Shown: positions 6,711 through 13,478 of the stretch, in pieces
How the letters are laid out: each line of letters starts with the position of its first letter
Position numbering within the stretch: the first letter of the stretch is position 1
Assembly: GCA_036380875.1 (NCBI GenBank)
Contig: DASVDX010000039.1
Span: forward strand, 1-13,478
Direction: 5' to 3'
DNA: 13,478 nt
Source: ZC4RG17 sp036380875
GTDB lineage: Bacteria; Actinomycetota; Acidimicrobiia; Spongiisociales; ZC4RG35
The notes under the pieces: generated by a model
Databases searched by the model: none
Seen by the model: only the letters and a program-made list of their open reading frames with translations
What the model was told of the DNA's origin: nothing
Translations under genes and position numbers: made by a program

Positions 6711-8669
6711 TCACGACTCGACTGGAGTCGTCTCGGTGGTTCTTTCCACGCCGGCGACCGCATATGCCTCGTCCTCTTCCAACGTCTCCTTGTCGAGGAG
6801 CGCCGTCGCCAACGCATCCAGCTTGTCACGGTTCTTGGCCAGCAGTTCGAGCGCCTCTTCGTAGGCCTCGTCGAGGATGCGCCGCACTTCACCGTCGACG
6901 AGGCGCATGGTGTCCTCCGACACCTGGGGGCGACCGAAGGCGTCTACCTGTTGCTCGTCCAGGACGGCGACCGGGCCGACCTTGGGCGACATTCCCCATT
7001 TGCCCACCATGGCGCGGGCGATCTGAGTGGCCTGGACCATGTCGTTCTCGGCGCCGCTCGAGATCACCCCGAAGACCAGTTCCTCCGCCGCCCGGCCACC
7101 GAGCAGGCCGGCGATGCGCCCCTTCAGGTAGTCGGCGTCGTAGGCGTACCGGTCTGCTTGCGGGCTCTGGAGGGTCACGCCCAGGGCACGTCCTCGGGGG
7201 ATGATGGACACCTTCCGCACCGGGTCGGCGCCCGCGCGCAGCATCCCGATGAGGGCGTGCCCGCCTTCGTGGTAGGCGGTGCGCCTCCGCTCCTCCTCGG
7301 ACATCATGATCTGGCGTTCGGCGCCGAGCACCACCTTCTCCAGCGCATCGGAGAAGTCGGCAGCGGTGACCTTCTCGTTCCCCCGCCGGGCCGCCATCAG
7401 CGCCGCCTCGTTGACCAGGTTGCGGAGGTCGGCGCCGACCATGCCTGGCGTCGTGGAGGCGATCACGTCGAGGTCCACGTCGTCGGCCAGCGGCACTTTG
7501 CGGGTGTGTACCTCGAGGATGGCCTTGCGACCCCTCTGGTCCGGCGGGGAGACCACGACCTGGCGGTCGAACCGCCCCGGGCGCAGCAGCGCCTTGTCGA
7601 GGATCTCGGGCCGGTTGGTGGCGGCGATCACGATCACCCCCTCCGAGCCGGTGAAGCCGTCCATCTCCGTGAGGATCTGGTTGAGGGTCTGCTCGCGCTC
7701 GTCGTGGCCGCCGACCGTGGCCGCCCCCGCCCGGGAGCGGCCGATGGCGTCCAGCTCGTCGATGAAGATGATCGACGGAGCGACCTTCTTGGCCTGGTCG
7801 AACAGGTCCCTCACCCGGGAAGCACCCACGCCCACGACCATCTCGATGAACTCCGAGGCGGATATCGAGAAGAACGGCACGTCGGCTTCACCCGCCACCG
7901 CCCGGGCGAGGAGCGTCTTCCCGGTCCCGGGAGGACCGGTGAGGAGCACCCCTTTGGGGATCGTGCCACCGAGCCGCGTGTACTTGTCGGGGTCTTTCAG
8001 GAAGTCGACGATCTCGGCGAGCTCTTCCTCGGCGTCGTCGATGCCCGCCACGTCCTCGAAGGTCGTCCGGCCGTGATCTGCCTCATACCGGCGGGCACGG
8101 CTGGCTCCGAGGCCGCCGAGGCTGCTCATGGCCGTGCCCGCCCGCCGGAAGATCCGGTAGAAGATGTAGAGCAGGAGCAGGGTCGGGCCGAAGCCGAACA
8201 GGATCTGCTGCCACAGTGGTGGTGGGGCGTCGGCGGGCTCGGCGTTGACGACGACTCCGTTTTCCATCAGCCGCTGGAACAGGTCGTCTTCCGCGAACGT
8301 CGGACGTTCCGTTTCGAATTCGGTGAAGCGAGGGGCGTCGGGCTCCTCGGCGTCCGGCTCGGCCACCGGCTCGCGGAAAGTGCCCTGGATGGTGTCGCCG
8401 GTGGACGTGATGGACTCGACGTTGCCGGCGTCGACCTGTTCGATGAAGAAGGTGTAAGGGATCAGGACGCGGGCCGGCGGTCCCAGCAGCATGTTCGTGA
8501 TGAAGAAGTTCAGCGCCAGGAGCAGAAGGGCGAGGATCCAGAAGTTGCGGCCACCCGGCAATCTCCCGAGAGGCGAGCGATCGCCTTCGTCCTCCGGCAT
8601 GCCCTCGACGCGCCAGCCGGGCCGATCCGGCTGGCTGTCGGGCCGAGAGCGGGATTCGCGAGAGGTCAC
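6711..8669 (-). CDS. ftsH: ATP-dependent zinc metalloprotease FtsH
   Basis: 652 residues from GTG 8669. FtsH is a membrane-anchored hexameric AAA+ protease that pulls out and degrades damaged membrane proteins and some cytosolic regulators. Layout: cytosolic lead with PGWRVEG (17-23), TM1 (about 43-63), an outside segment of about 88 residues that is strongly acidic, TM2 (about 153-174), then the AAA+ domain. That domain has Walker A GPPGTGKT (245-252), pore loop around F274 (SEFIEMVVGVGASRVR), Walker B IIFIDELD (300-307) and a second region of homology with RPGRFDR (363-369). The protease has HEGGH (467-471, catalytic E468) and the third metal ligand in GAENDM (D543). All catalytic residues are present. 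The start is uncertain: GTG 8669 keeps the conserved-looking PGWRVEG, while ATG 8600 gives 629 residues. The 5' end faces polX across 51 nt. Confidence 0.96.
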   Translation of the reverse strand: MTSRESRSRPDSQPDRPGWRVEGMPEDEGDRSPLGRLPGGRNFWILALLLLALNFFITNMLLGPPARVLIPYTFFIEQVDAGNVESITSTGDTIQGTFREPVAEPDAEEPDAPRFTEFETERPTFAEDDLFQRLMENGVVVNAEPADAPPPLWQQILFGFGPTLLLLYIFYRIFRRAGTAMSSLGGLGASRARRYEADHGRTTFEDVAGIDDAEEELAEIVDFLKDPDKYTRLGGTIPKGVLLTGPPGTGKTLLARAVAGEADVPFFSISASEFIEMVVGVGASRVRDLFDQAKKVAPSIIFIDELDAIGRSRAGAATVGGHDEREQTLNQILTEMDGFTGSEGVIVIAATNRPEILDKALLRPGRFDRQVVVSPPDQRGRKAILEVHTRKVPLADDVDLDVIASTTPGMVGADLRNLVNEAALMAARRGNEKVTAADFSDALEKVVLGAERQIMMSEEERRRTAYHEGGHALIGMLRAGADPVRKVSIIPRGRALGVTLQSPQADRYAYDADYLKGRIAGLLGGRAAEELVFGVISSGAENDMVQATQIARAMVGKWGMSPKVGPVAVLDEQQVDAFGRPQVSEDTMRLVDGEVRRILDEAYEEALELLAKNRDKLDALATALLDKETLEEDEAYAVAGVERTTETTPVES

Positions 8670-8708
8670 TACGCGATGTTCCCATACGGGACGAAGTAGA
8701 GGAAGGGG

Positions 8709-8714
8709 TACCCT
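8709..8714 (+). promoter_or_regulatory. Possible leaderless -10 box for polX
   Basis: TACCCT matches the actinobacterial -10 pattern TANNNT and ends 6 nt before the GTG start at 8721. This is the spacing expected if transcription begins at the start codon. The purine-rich AGAGGAAGGGG further up (8698-8708) is 12 nt from the GTG, rather far for a ribosome binding site. No good -35 is visible. The box overlaps a GGGTACCC palindrome (8706-8713). Confidence 0.4.
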
Positions 8715-8720
8715 GCCAGC

Positions 8721-10445
8721 GTGACCACCACTCGGGACGTCCTCGAGATGCTCTCGGAACTGGCCCGCCTCACCACCCTGGAGGAGGGCAGCCCGCAGGC
8801 GTTCAAGGTGAGGGCCTACGAAAACGCCCGGGCGGCGATCGAAGCGGCGGGTGTCGACGTCACCAAGATGACCAAAGCCGAGTTGATGGCGATCAAAGGC
8901 GTCGGCGGGGCCACGGCGGACAAGATCCTCGAGTTCGTCGCCACCGGGAAGGTGGCGAAGCTGGAGAAGCTGCGTGCCGCATACCCGCCATCGTTCGTCG
9001 AGCTCACCCGCATTCCCGGGCTGGGCCCGAAGACGCTCAAGCTCATCCGGTCCGAGTTGGGTGTCGAGGACCTCGACGGGCTCAAGCAGGCGATCGCCGA
9101 AGAACGGCTCCGCACCCTCCCGGGACTGGGCAAGACGTCCGAGGAGAAGATCGCCCGGGCCATCGAGCGGCTCGGCCTCCACGGCAAGGACCGCCGCACA
9201 CCGATCGTCGACGTCCTGCCTCTCGCCAACACCCTCGCCGAGGAACTGGCGTCCCTGCCCGGCGTCACCGCCGCCGTCCCGTGCGGGAGCTTCCGGCGGT
9301 TCTCCGACACCATCGGCGACGTCGACATCGTCGTCGCCACCACCGACCCGGTGCCGGTGATGGACTATGTCGCCCACCACCGCCTCGCCACCGAGGTCGT
9401 CGGCCACGGAGACACCAAGACGTCCATCCTGACCCGCACCGGGCTGCAGGTCGACGTGCGCGCCGTCGCCCCCGATCAGTTCGGCGCTGCCATCCTCTAC
9501 TTCACCGGCTCCAAGGCGCACAACATCGCTCTCCGTCAGCGGGCCATCGATCGGGGCTGGCTGCTCAACGAATACGGCCTGCTGGAGGGGGAGAAGACGA
9601 TCGCCTCGAAGACCGAAGAGGAGATCTACGCCGCCCTCGACCTGCCATGGATCCCTCCTCCGCTTCGGGAGAACACAGGCGAGATCGAGGCGGCCGCCGC
9701 CGGCGAGCTTCCCGAGCTGGTCGAGCTGGAGGACATCCGCGGCGACCTCCACTACCACACCACCCGCTCCGGCGACGGCCGGTCCACCTTGGAGGAGATG
9801 GTGAAGGCGGCGGTCGAACGCGGCTACGAGTACGTCGCCATCACCGACCACGGTGAGAACCTCGCCATCAACGGCTCTACCCGCGAGGAAATGCTCGCCC
9901 ACCGCGACCAGATCCGGGAGATGGAGCAGCGTCACGGAATCCGGCTCTTCTTCGGGTGCGAGCTCAACATCGGGCCGGACGGATCGCTCGACTACGACCC
10001 CGAGTTCCGGGCGGAGTTCGAGTTCTGCGTCGCCTCGATCCATTCTCACTTCGATCTCGACCGCGAGACGCAGACGGCGAGGGTCTTGACCGCCCTGGCC
10101 GACCCGTCGGTGTCTGTCATCGGCCATCTGACCGGGAGGTACGTCGGACGTCGCCCCGGCGTCGAACTGGACGTCGACGCGGTCCTGGAGGGCCTGGCCG
10201 TCACCGGAGTGGCGTTGGAGGTGAACGGCGCCCTCGACCGTCTCGACGCGACCGCCGACGTGATCCGGGCGGCGGGACGGGCCGGAGTGACCCTCACCAT
10301 CTCCACCGACAGCCACCACGTCAGCGACCTGAAGAGGATGGCCTATGGCGTCGAATGGGCCCGGCGGGGGTGGGCGGCTCGTGACTCCGTCGCCAACACC
10401 AAGCCTCTCGCAGATTTCGAGGAGTGGGTCCGGCGCCGGCGCTGA
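8721..10445 (+). CDS. polX: DNA polymerase/3'-5' exonuclease PolX
   Basis: 574 residues, the normal bacterial length. PolX fills short gaps in DNA during base-excision and break repair; its PHP domain supplies a metal-dependent 3'-5' exonuclease. N-terminal helix-hairpin-helix DNA-binding motifs: KGVGGATADKI (59-69), IPGLGPKTLKLI (98-109), LPGLGKTSEEKI (133-144). Polymerase palm: GSFRRFSDTIGDVDIVV (189-205) with metal-binding D200 and D202, and the third carboxylate D245 in LQVDVRAV. PHP domain: DLHYHT (H344, H346), TDHGEN (D376, H377), GCELNI (E414), IHSHFD (H441, H443), GHLTGR (H469) and STDSHH (D530, H532). All expected ligands are in place, so both activities should be intact. The start is GTG 8721, read divergently from ftsH. 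The next gene follows after 47 nt but has its own possible promoter. Confidence 0.95.
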   Translation: MTTTRDVLEMLSELARLTTLEEGSPQAFKVRAYENARAAIEAAGVDVTKMTKAELMAIKGVGGATADKILEFVATGKVAKLEKLRAAYPPSFVELTRIPGLGPKTLKLIRSELGVEDLDGLKQAIAEERLRTLPGLGKTSEEKIARAIERLGLHGKDRRTPIVDVLPLANTLAEELASLPGVTAAVPCGSFRRFSDTIGDVDIVVATTDPVPVMDYVAHHRLATEVVGHGDTKTSILTRTGLQVDVRAVAPDQFGAAILYFTGSKAHNIALRQRAIDRGWLLNEYGLLEGEKTIASKTEEEIYAALDLPWIPPPLRENTGEIEAAAAGELPELVELEDIRGDLHYHTTRSGDGRSTLEEMVKAAVERGYEYVAITDHGENLAINGSTREEMLAHRDQIREMEQRHGIRLFFGCELNIGPDGSLDYDPEFRAEFEFCVASIHSHFDLDRETQTARVLTALADPSVSVIGHLTGRYVGRRPGVELDVDAVLEGLAVTGVALEVNGALDRLDATADVIRAAGRAGVTLTISTDSHHVSDLKRMAYGVEWARRGWAARDSVANTKPLADFEEWVRRRR

Positions 10446-10479
10446 CCGGGCGTCCCCTGCAGTCTTCCGGCCGCTCACG

Positions 10480-10485
10480 TACCAT
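10480..10485 (+). promoter_or_regulatory. Possible leaderless -10 box for the mycothiol-superfamily gene
   Basis: TACCAT fits TANNNT and ends 7 nt before the GTG at 10493, again the geometry of a leaderless transcript. It overlaps the alternative in-frame ATG at 10484, and no Shine-Dalgarno sequence is seen before either codon. This supports GTG 10493 as the start. No clear -35 is visible. Confidence 0.37.
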
Positions 10486-10492
10486 GCCCGGC

Positions 10493-11170
10493 GTGAGCGA
10501 CTTGGGAGCCCTCTACAGCCAGGCGCGCGAGCAGGTCTCGTCCCTGGTCAGGTCGCTCGGGCCGCAGCAACTCGAAACACCGGTTCCGTCGTGCCCCGGT
10601 TGGACCGTGCACGACGTCGTGTCCCACCTGGCAGGGGTGGCTCACGACGTGATCACCGGCCGTCTCACCGGGATCCCCACGCCGGAGGAGACCGCCGCCC
10701 AGGTGGCGGCCAGAGCCGGCACTCCCACTTCGATCGTCCTGCGGGAATGGGAACGGACGGGCTCCCAACTGGAAGTCCTGCTCGGCAAGGCGGGGCGATA
10801 CGCCGACGTCCCGGTCATCGACGCCACCGTCCACGAGCAGGACATCCGTGGGGCGGTCGGCCTCCCCGGCAATCGCTCCGGGGAGCTCATCGACCTGACG
10901 CTGAGGCGGCCCTTCGAGGTCTTCGTGGGCAAGGTGGAGAGCTCGGGGCTGCCGGCGGTGCGAGTCGTGGACGACGCTGGGGTGTTGCTCGCCGGATCCG
11001 ATGACGCGCCGGTCGAGCTCCGGACATCCCGGTTCGAGCTGATGCGCTGCGTCTATGGCCGGAGAAGCGCCACCCAGATCGGCCGTCGCTTCGCCGGCGC
11101 CGACAACCCCGGGGCGTACGTCGACCTGCTGGTCGTGTTCGGCCCGGCCGCTTCCGACATAGTCGAGTGA
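10493..11170 (+). CDS. Mycothiol-dependent maleylpyruvate isomerase family (DinB-like) protein
   Basis: 225 residues. The N-terminal DinB-like four-helix domain carries SCPGWTVHDVVSHLAG (33-48), the signature of the actinobacterial mycothiol-dependent maleylpyruvate isomerase superfamily, with H45 as likely metal ligand. A second motif, DATVHEQDIRGAVG (110-123), gives H114 and D110; the family usually has Glu at the latter position (E-x3-H), so D110 would be a conservative change. The C-terminal part, from about 140, resembles the SCP2-like small domain with ELRTSRFELMRCVYGRRS. Relatives use mycothiol in isomerisation, detoxification or thiol-transfer reactions, and the substrate here cannot be told. 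No aromatic-degradation genes are nearby, so maleylpyruvate itself is unlikely. ATG 10484 would add three residues. It lies downstream of polX and ends 1 nt from the convergent LCP gene. Confidence 0.82.
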   Translation: MSDLGALYSQAREQVSSLVRSLGPQQLETPVPSCPGWTVHDVVSHLAGVAHDVITGRLTGIPTPEETAAQVAARAGTPTSIVLREWERTGSQLEVLLGKAGRYADVPVIDATVHEQDIRGAVGLPGNRSGELIDLTLRRPFEVFVGKVESSGLPAVRVVDDAGVLLAGSDDAPVELRTSRFELMRCVYGRRSATQIGRRFAGADNPGAYVDLLVVFGPAASDIVE

Positions 11171-11171
11171 G

Positions 11172-12371
11172 CTAGTCGGGCGCTTCGAGTGAACCGTCGG
11201 CCAGGTCTTCCCACAGGGAAGACGCCGAGTCGCTCAGGAACACGACGCTGGCGCCGCCGGCGGATCCGGTGCCACCCGGGGCAACGGTGTTGACGACCTT
11301 CGCCGGGTCCACCCGGAGGACCGAGGCGGCCAGAACCAGGAGCTCACCCGGCCAGAAGTTCGTGGAGACGTGGGGGCGAGCGCGGGCGAGGAGATCAGGG
11401 AGGGCGAGAGGTCCTCGCGCTTTCAACATCGCCTGGGCGGCCATCAGGATCAGCCCGCCGTGGTACTGACGGTCGAAGTCTCCTCGGGGGAGGGTCTTTC
11501 GGGTGCGGGCCATGGCCAGTGTCTGCTTCGGGTCGAGCACCTGGGGGCCGGGCTGGATGTCGGCCTTGGCGGCGGAGTCGTTGAAACGCCGCGGGACGTC
11601 GATCTCGAGCCCACCGAGGACCTCGATCAGCCCTTCGAAACCGGCGAACCCGGTGAGCAGGAACCCGTCGAAGTCGAGCCCGGTGAGGTCTGTGAACGTC
11701 TCCATCATCAACTGCGGCCCACCGAACGACAGGGCGGCGTTGATCTTCGACCGCCCCCATCCGGGTATCGAGACCCACGAGTCCCGGGGAACACCCACTA
11801 TGCCGGCGTTTCCCTTTCCGTCGATCCCTACGAAGTGGATCGAGTCCGAGCGTGTCTCATCGCGGCGTTCCCGGGGACGGGCGTCGGAGCCGACGACCGC
11901 CACGATCTTCGGAAACTCCCCTAGATGGGTGCCGCCTTTCACTGAAGGCCACCACCCGCCCACCACCCGCCACTTGGGGTCGGCGACGAGCAGCGTCACG
12001 TCGTTTCCGACCTGGACCACGCCGAGCCTGACCTTCTCGTCCCAGGCGGCGACGGAGGCCCGTCCCTCGAGCGGGGGTTTGCTCTCCGCCTGGGCGAAAG
12101 CCTCCACTACCTGCCGCGGCGCCGGGAAGCTCTCGGGGTCCGCCTCGCCGGAATAGAGCGTCGTCATGAACTCCGTCAGCGCTTCCCCTGCCCCTTCCAG
12201 GGCGAGCGAGTAGACGGTCGTGGTCGTCGTCGGGGCCGTGGTGGTCGTGGTCGACGACGTCGTCGTGCTGCTGCTCGTCGTGCTGGGGCTCGTGGTGGTC
12301 GGCGCCGCCAGACTCGAGCAGGCTGCCAAAGCCAGCGCCAAAACCACGATGATGGAAATGACTCGCTTCAT
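11172..12371 (-). CDS. LytR-CpsA-Psr (LCP) family lipoprotein
   Basis: 399 residues. LCP enzymes transfer polymers such as teichoic acids, arabinogalactan or capsule from a polyprenyl carrier to peptidoglycan, outside the membrane. The N-terminus is a lipoprotein signal with lipobox LAAC and lipidation at C18, instead of the usual membrane helix. A Thr/Ser-rich stalk (about 19-53) and an uncharacterised region (about 55-150) follow. The LCP domain spans about 154-316: VGSDARP (160-166), RSDS (174-177), VPRDSWVSIPGWGRSKINAA (194-213), LGGLEIDVP (252-260), ARTRKTLPRGDFDRQ (288-302). The phosphate-binding Arg and Asp residues are present. No C-terminal LytR domain is evident; the tail ends SLEAPD. 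I chose ATG 12371 because it begins the signal peptide; a longer frame from 12443 adds 24 residues without homology. The native polymer is not known. Confidence 0.88.
   Translation of the reverse strand: MKRVISIIVVLALALAACSSLAAPTTTSPSTTSSSTTTSSTTTTTAPTTTTTVYSLALEGAGEALTEFMTTLYSGEADPESFPAPRQVVEAFAQAESKPPLEGRASVAAWDEKVRLGVVQVGNDVTLLVADPKWRVVGGWWPSVKGGTHLGEFPKIVAVVGSDARPRERRDETRSDSIHFVGIDGKGNAGIVGVPRDSWVSIPGWGRSKINAALSFGGPQLMMETFTDLTGLDFDGFLLTGFAGFEGLIEVLGGLEIDVPRRFNDSAAKADIQPGPQVLDPKQTLAMARTRKTLPRGDFDRQYHGGLILMAAQAMLKARGPLALPDLLARARPHVSTNFWPGELLVLAASVLRVDPAKVVNTVAPGGTGSAGGASVVFLSDSASSLWEDLADGSLEAPD
12213..12299 (-). repeat. Low-complexity Thr/Ser codon tract in the LCP lipoprotein gene
   Basis: About 29 codons (residues 25-53 of the LCP protein) encode almost only Thr and Ser, with a few Ala and Pro. 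On the plus strand this shows as runs of GTCGTGGTC-type triplets. It forms a flexible stalk between the lipidated Cys and the folded part and may be O-glycosylated. Such tracts can change length by slippage, so variation between strains is likely. Confidence 0.7.
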
Positions 12372-12407
12372 CTGGGAACCCCCACTCTCGGTCGAAGCGA
12401 CTGCGGC

Positions 12408-12437
12408 AGGGTAGGTCCGTCGAGCCGGGAAGGTGAA
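12408..12437 (-). promoter_or_regulatory. Candidate promoter for the LCP gene
   Basis: On the minus strand, TTCACC (12432-12437; four of six matches to TTGACA) is followed after 18 nt by TACCCT (12408-12413), a TANNNT -10 box. Transcription would start near 12401, leaving a leader of about 30 nt before the ATG at 12371. A G-rich stretch (GTGGGGG on the minus strand) upstream of the ATG may serve as a weak ribosome binding site. Confidence 0.35.
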
Positions 12438-12464
12438 CCCCAACCGGTCCGATGTGAGGGGCCA

Positions 12465-12483
12465 GAGGCGCGCCTCCTATACT
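12465..12483 (+). promoter_or_regulatory. hppA -10 box with adjoining 12-bp palindrome
   Basis: GAGGCGCGCCTC (12465-12476) is a perfect 12-bp palindrome. One base later comes TATACT (12478-12483), close to the consensus -10 TATAAT. The palindrome therefore sits in the promoter spacer, a typical operator position. No convincing -35 is seen upstream (the region 12453-12460 reads TGTGAGGG). The leader to the ATG at 12527 would be about 36 nt and includes GGAGG at 12512-12516, a good ribosome binding site 10 nt before the start. Confidence 0.42.
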
Positions 12484-12526
12484 CCCGGGCGGTTTTTCTC
12501 CCACGCCTGCCGGAGGTTCTGGACCA

Positions 12527-13478
12527 ATGACCGACACTCTGCTGTACGTCGCGCTCGTCGCCGGGCTGGCGGCGCTTGCTCTTGCCGTGTTCTACGCCCG
12601 GGCGGTGCTCGCCACGCCACAGGGCAACGAACGCATGGTGGAGCTGGCTTCTGCCATCCGCGAAGGAGCGATGGCCTTCCTCCGGCGCGAATACACCTGG
12701 GTCGCCGTCTTCGTGGTGGCGATGGCGCTCCTCATCGGGCTGCTCCTGCCGGACGGGCTGCTCCGTGCCCTCGCCTACGTGTTCGGGGCCCTGTTGTCGG
12801 GCACCGCTGGTTTCGTGGGCATGCGCATCGCCACGGCCGCCAACGCCCGCACCACCGAGGCCGCCCGCCTCGGCGGCATCCCCGGCGCCCTTCCCGTCGC
12901 CTTCCGTGGCGGCGCCGTCATGGGCTTCACGGTCGCCGGCCTGGGATTGCTCGGTGTCGCCATCGGCTATCTGATCTTCGTCCAGGCGAACCCCGATTTC
13001 GGGACCGACCGGGCGGCCGAGATCATCACCGCCATCGGCCTCGGCGGATCTTCCATTGCCCTGTTCGCCCGTGTGGGCGGGGGCATCTACACGAAGGCGG
13101 CGGACGTGGGCGCCGACCTCGTCGGCAAGGTCGAGGCCGGCATCCCCGAGGACGACCCACGTAACCCGGCCGTTATCGCCGACCTGGTGGGCGACAACGT
13201 CGGCGACTGCGCCGGCCGCGGAGCGGACCTGTTCGAGTCGACCGCCGCCGAGAACATCGGTGCGATGATCCTGGGCGTCGCGGTGTACGCCATCGCGGTC
13301 GCCGCCGGCTGGCCCATCCCCGAGGCCTGGATCTTCTTCCCGCTCGTGGTCCGCGCCTTCGGCCTGCTGGCGACGATCGTCGCGATGTTCTTCATCCGCG
13401 GGTCCGAGACCGAGGACCCGATGAACATCCTCAACCGCGGCTACTGGGTCACGACCATCCTGTCGGTCGCCGGCCTCG
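12527..13478 (+). CDS. hppA: Membrane-bound proton/sodium-pumping pyrophosphatase (N-terminal part)
   Basis: The first 317 codons are present; the gene runs off the right edge. The family is usually near 700 residues with about 16 helices. These enzymes couple pyrophosphate hydrolysis to pumping H+ or Na+ across the membrane. Visible: membrane helices at about 4-24, 57-75, 81-103, 127-152, 165-185, 243-262 and 268-290; ASAIREGAMAFLRREY (41-56); and the substrate/Mg site GGGIYTKAADVGADLVGKVE (184-203) followed by EDDPRNPAVIADLVGDNVGDCAG (208-230). The catalytic Asp and Lys residues of these loops are intact. After DNVGDCAG the sequence reads RGADLFESTAAEN, with Arg231 where many members have Met. 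The residues that separate K+-dependent from independent and Na+ from H+ types lie outside the window. ATG 12527 has GGAGG upstream; the frame is read divergently from the LCP gene. Confidence 0.93.
   Translation, partial: MTDTLLYVALVAGLAALALAVFYARAVLATPQGNERMVELASAIREGAMAFLRREYTWVAVFVVAMALLIGLLLPDGLLRALAYVFGALLSGTAGFVGMRIATAANARTTEAARLGGIPGALPVAFRGGAVMGFTVAGLGLLGVAIGYLIFVQANPDFGTDRAAEIITAIGLGGSSIALFARVGGGIYTKAADVGADLVGKVEAGIPEDDPRNPAVIADLVGDNVGDCAGRGADLFESTAAENIGAMILGVAVYAIAVAAGWPIPEAWIFFPLVVRAFGLLATIVAMFFIRGSETEDPMNILNRGYWVTTILSVAGL

Noticed and set aside
6444..8699. 751-codon open frame on the plus strand
   Set aside because: It is a shadow of ftsH, whose AAA+ and HEGGH motifs on the other strand are complete.
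8670..10478. Open frame extending FtsH by about 600 residues on the minus strand
   Set aside because: The extension is antisense to polX, has no FtsH-like content, and is a by-product of high GC. FtsH homology begins near the GTG at 8669.
12206..12300. Triplet-repeat-like stretch on the plus strand, considered as a CRISPR or regulatory repeat
   Set aside because: It is the coding strand complement of a Thr/Ser stalk; there is no fixed repeat unit or spacer.
12433..13164. 243-codon open frame at the right end
   Set aside because: It is frame-shifted relative to hppA and very rich in Arg, Gly and His; the hppA frame carries the pyrophosphatase motifs.

Overview
The window reads as chromosomal DNA of a high-GC Actinomycetota. 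The signs are a Tad-type pilus cluster next to a DEAD/DEAH helicase (the arrangement annotated in mycobacteria and streptomycetes as the 'helicase/secretion neighborhood'), a gene of the mycothiol-dependent DinB/maleylpyruvate-isomerase superfamily, a LytR-CpsA-Psr protein, frequent GTG starts and possible leaderless promoters. A deep-branching lineage such as Acidimicrobiia would fit, but I cannot assign one. I see no rRNA, tRNA, CRISPR array, insertion sequence or phage gene.

Layout, left to right. (1) 1-2273, plus strand: the end of a tadA ATPase gene, then tadB, tadC, a small Flp/DUF4244-type pilin, a TadE-like pseudopilin and a second small TadE-like protein. Most of these genes overlap at GTGA junctions. 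The pilin alone has its own leader, with a hairpin and a strong ribosome binding site. (2) 2292-2762, plus: a YbaK/EbsC-type Cys-tRNA(Pro) deacylase whose end overlaps the next gene tail to tail. (3) 2755-8669, minus: ftsH, then a zinc-ribbon/one-TM/DUF3352-like protein, then the DUF1998-type helicase. They are spaced by 40 nt each and may form one transcript. (4) 8721-11170, plus, divergent from ftsH: a bacterial PolX (polymerase plus PHP exonuclease), then the mycothiol-superfamily protein. Each has a TANNNT box 6-7 nt before a GTG start. (5) 11172-12371, minus: a LytR-CpsA-Psr lipoprotein with a Thr/Ser-rich stalk. (6) From 12527 to the window end, plus: the first 317 codons of a membrane pyrophosphatase. 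A 155-nt divergent control region lies between it and the LCP gene.

Functionally this is a pilus/secretion module beside envelope quality control (FtsH), nucleic-acid repair (helicase, PolX), tRNA proofreading, cell-wall polymer attachment and ion-pumping energetics. Coding density is very high: convergent pairs overlap by 8 nt or are separated by 1 nt. Nothing here is a clearly new system. The most interesting points are the unexplained pilus-helicase linkage, the DUF3352-like protein between ftsH and the helicase, the hairpin at the helicase start, the lipoprotein form of the LCP enzyme and the palindrome at the pyrophosphatase promoter.
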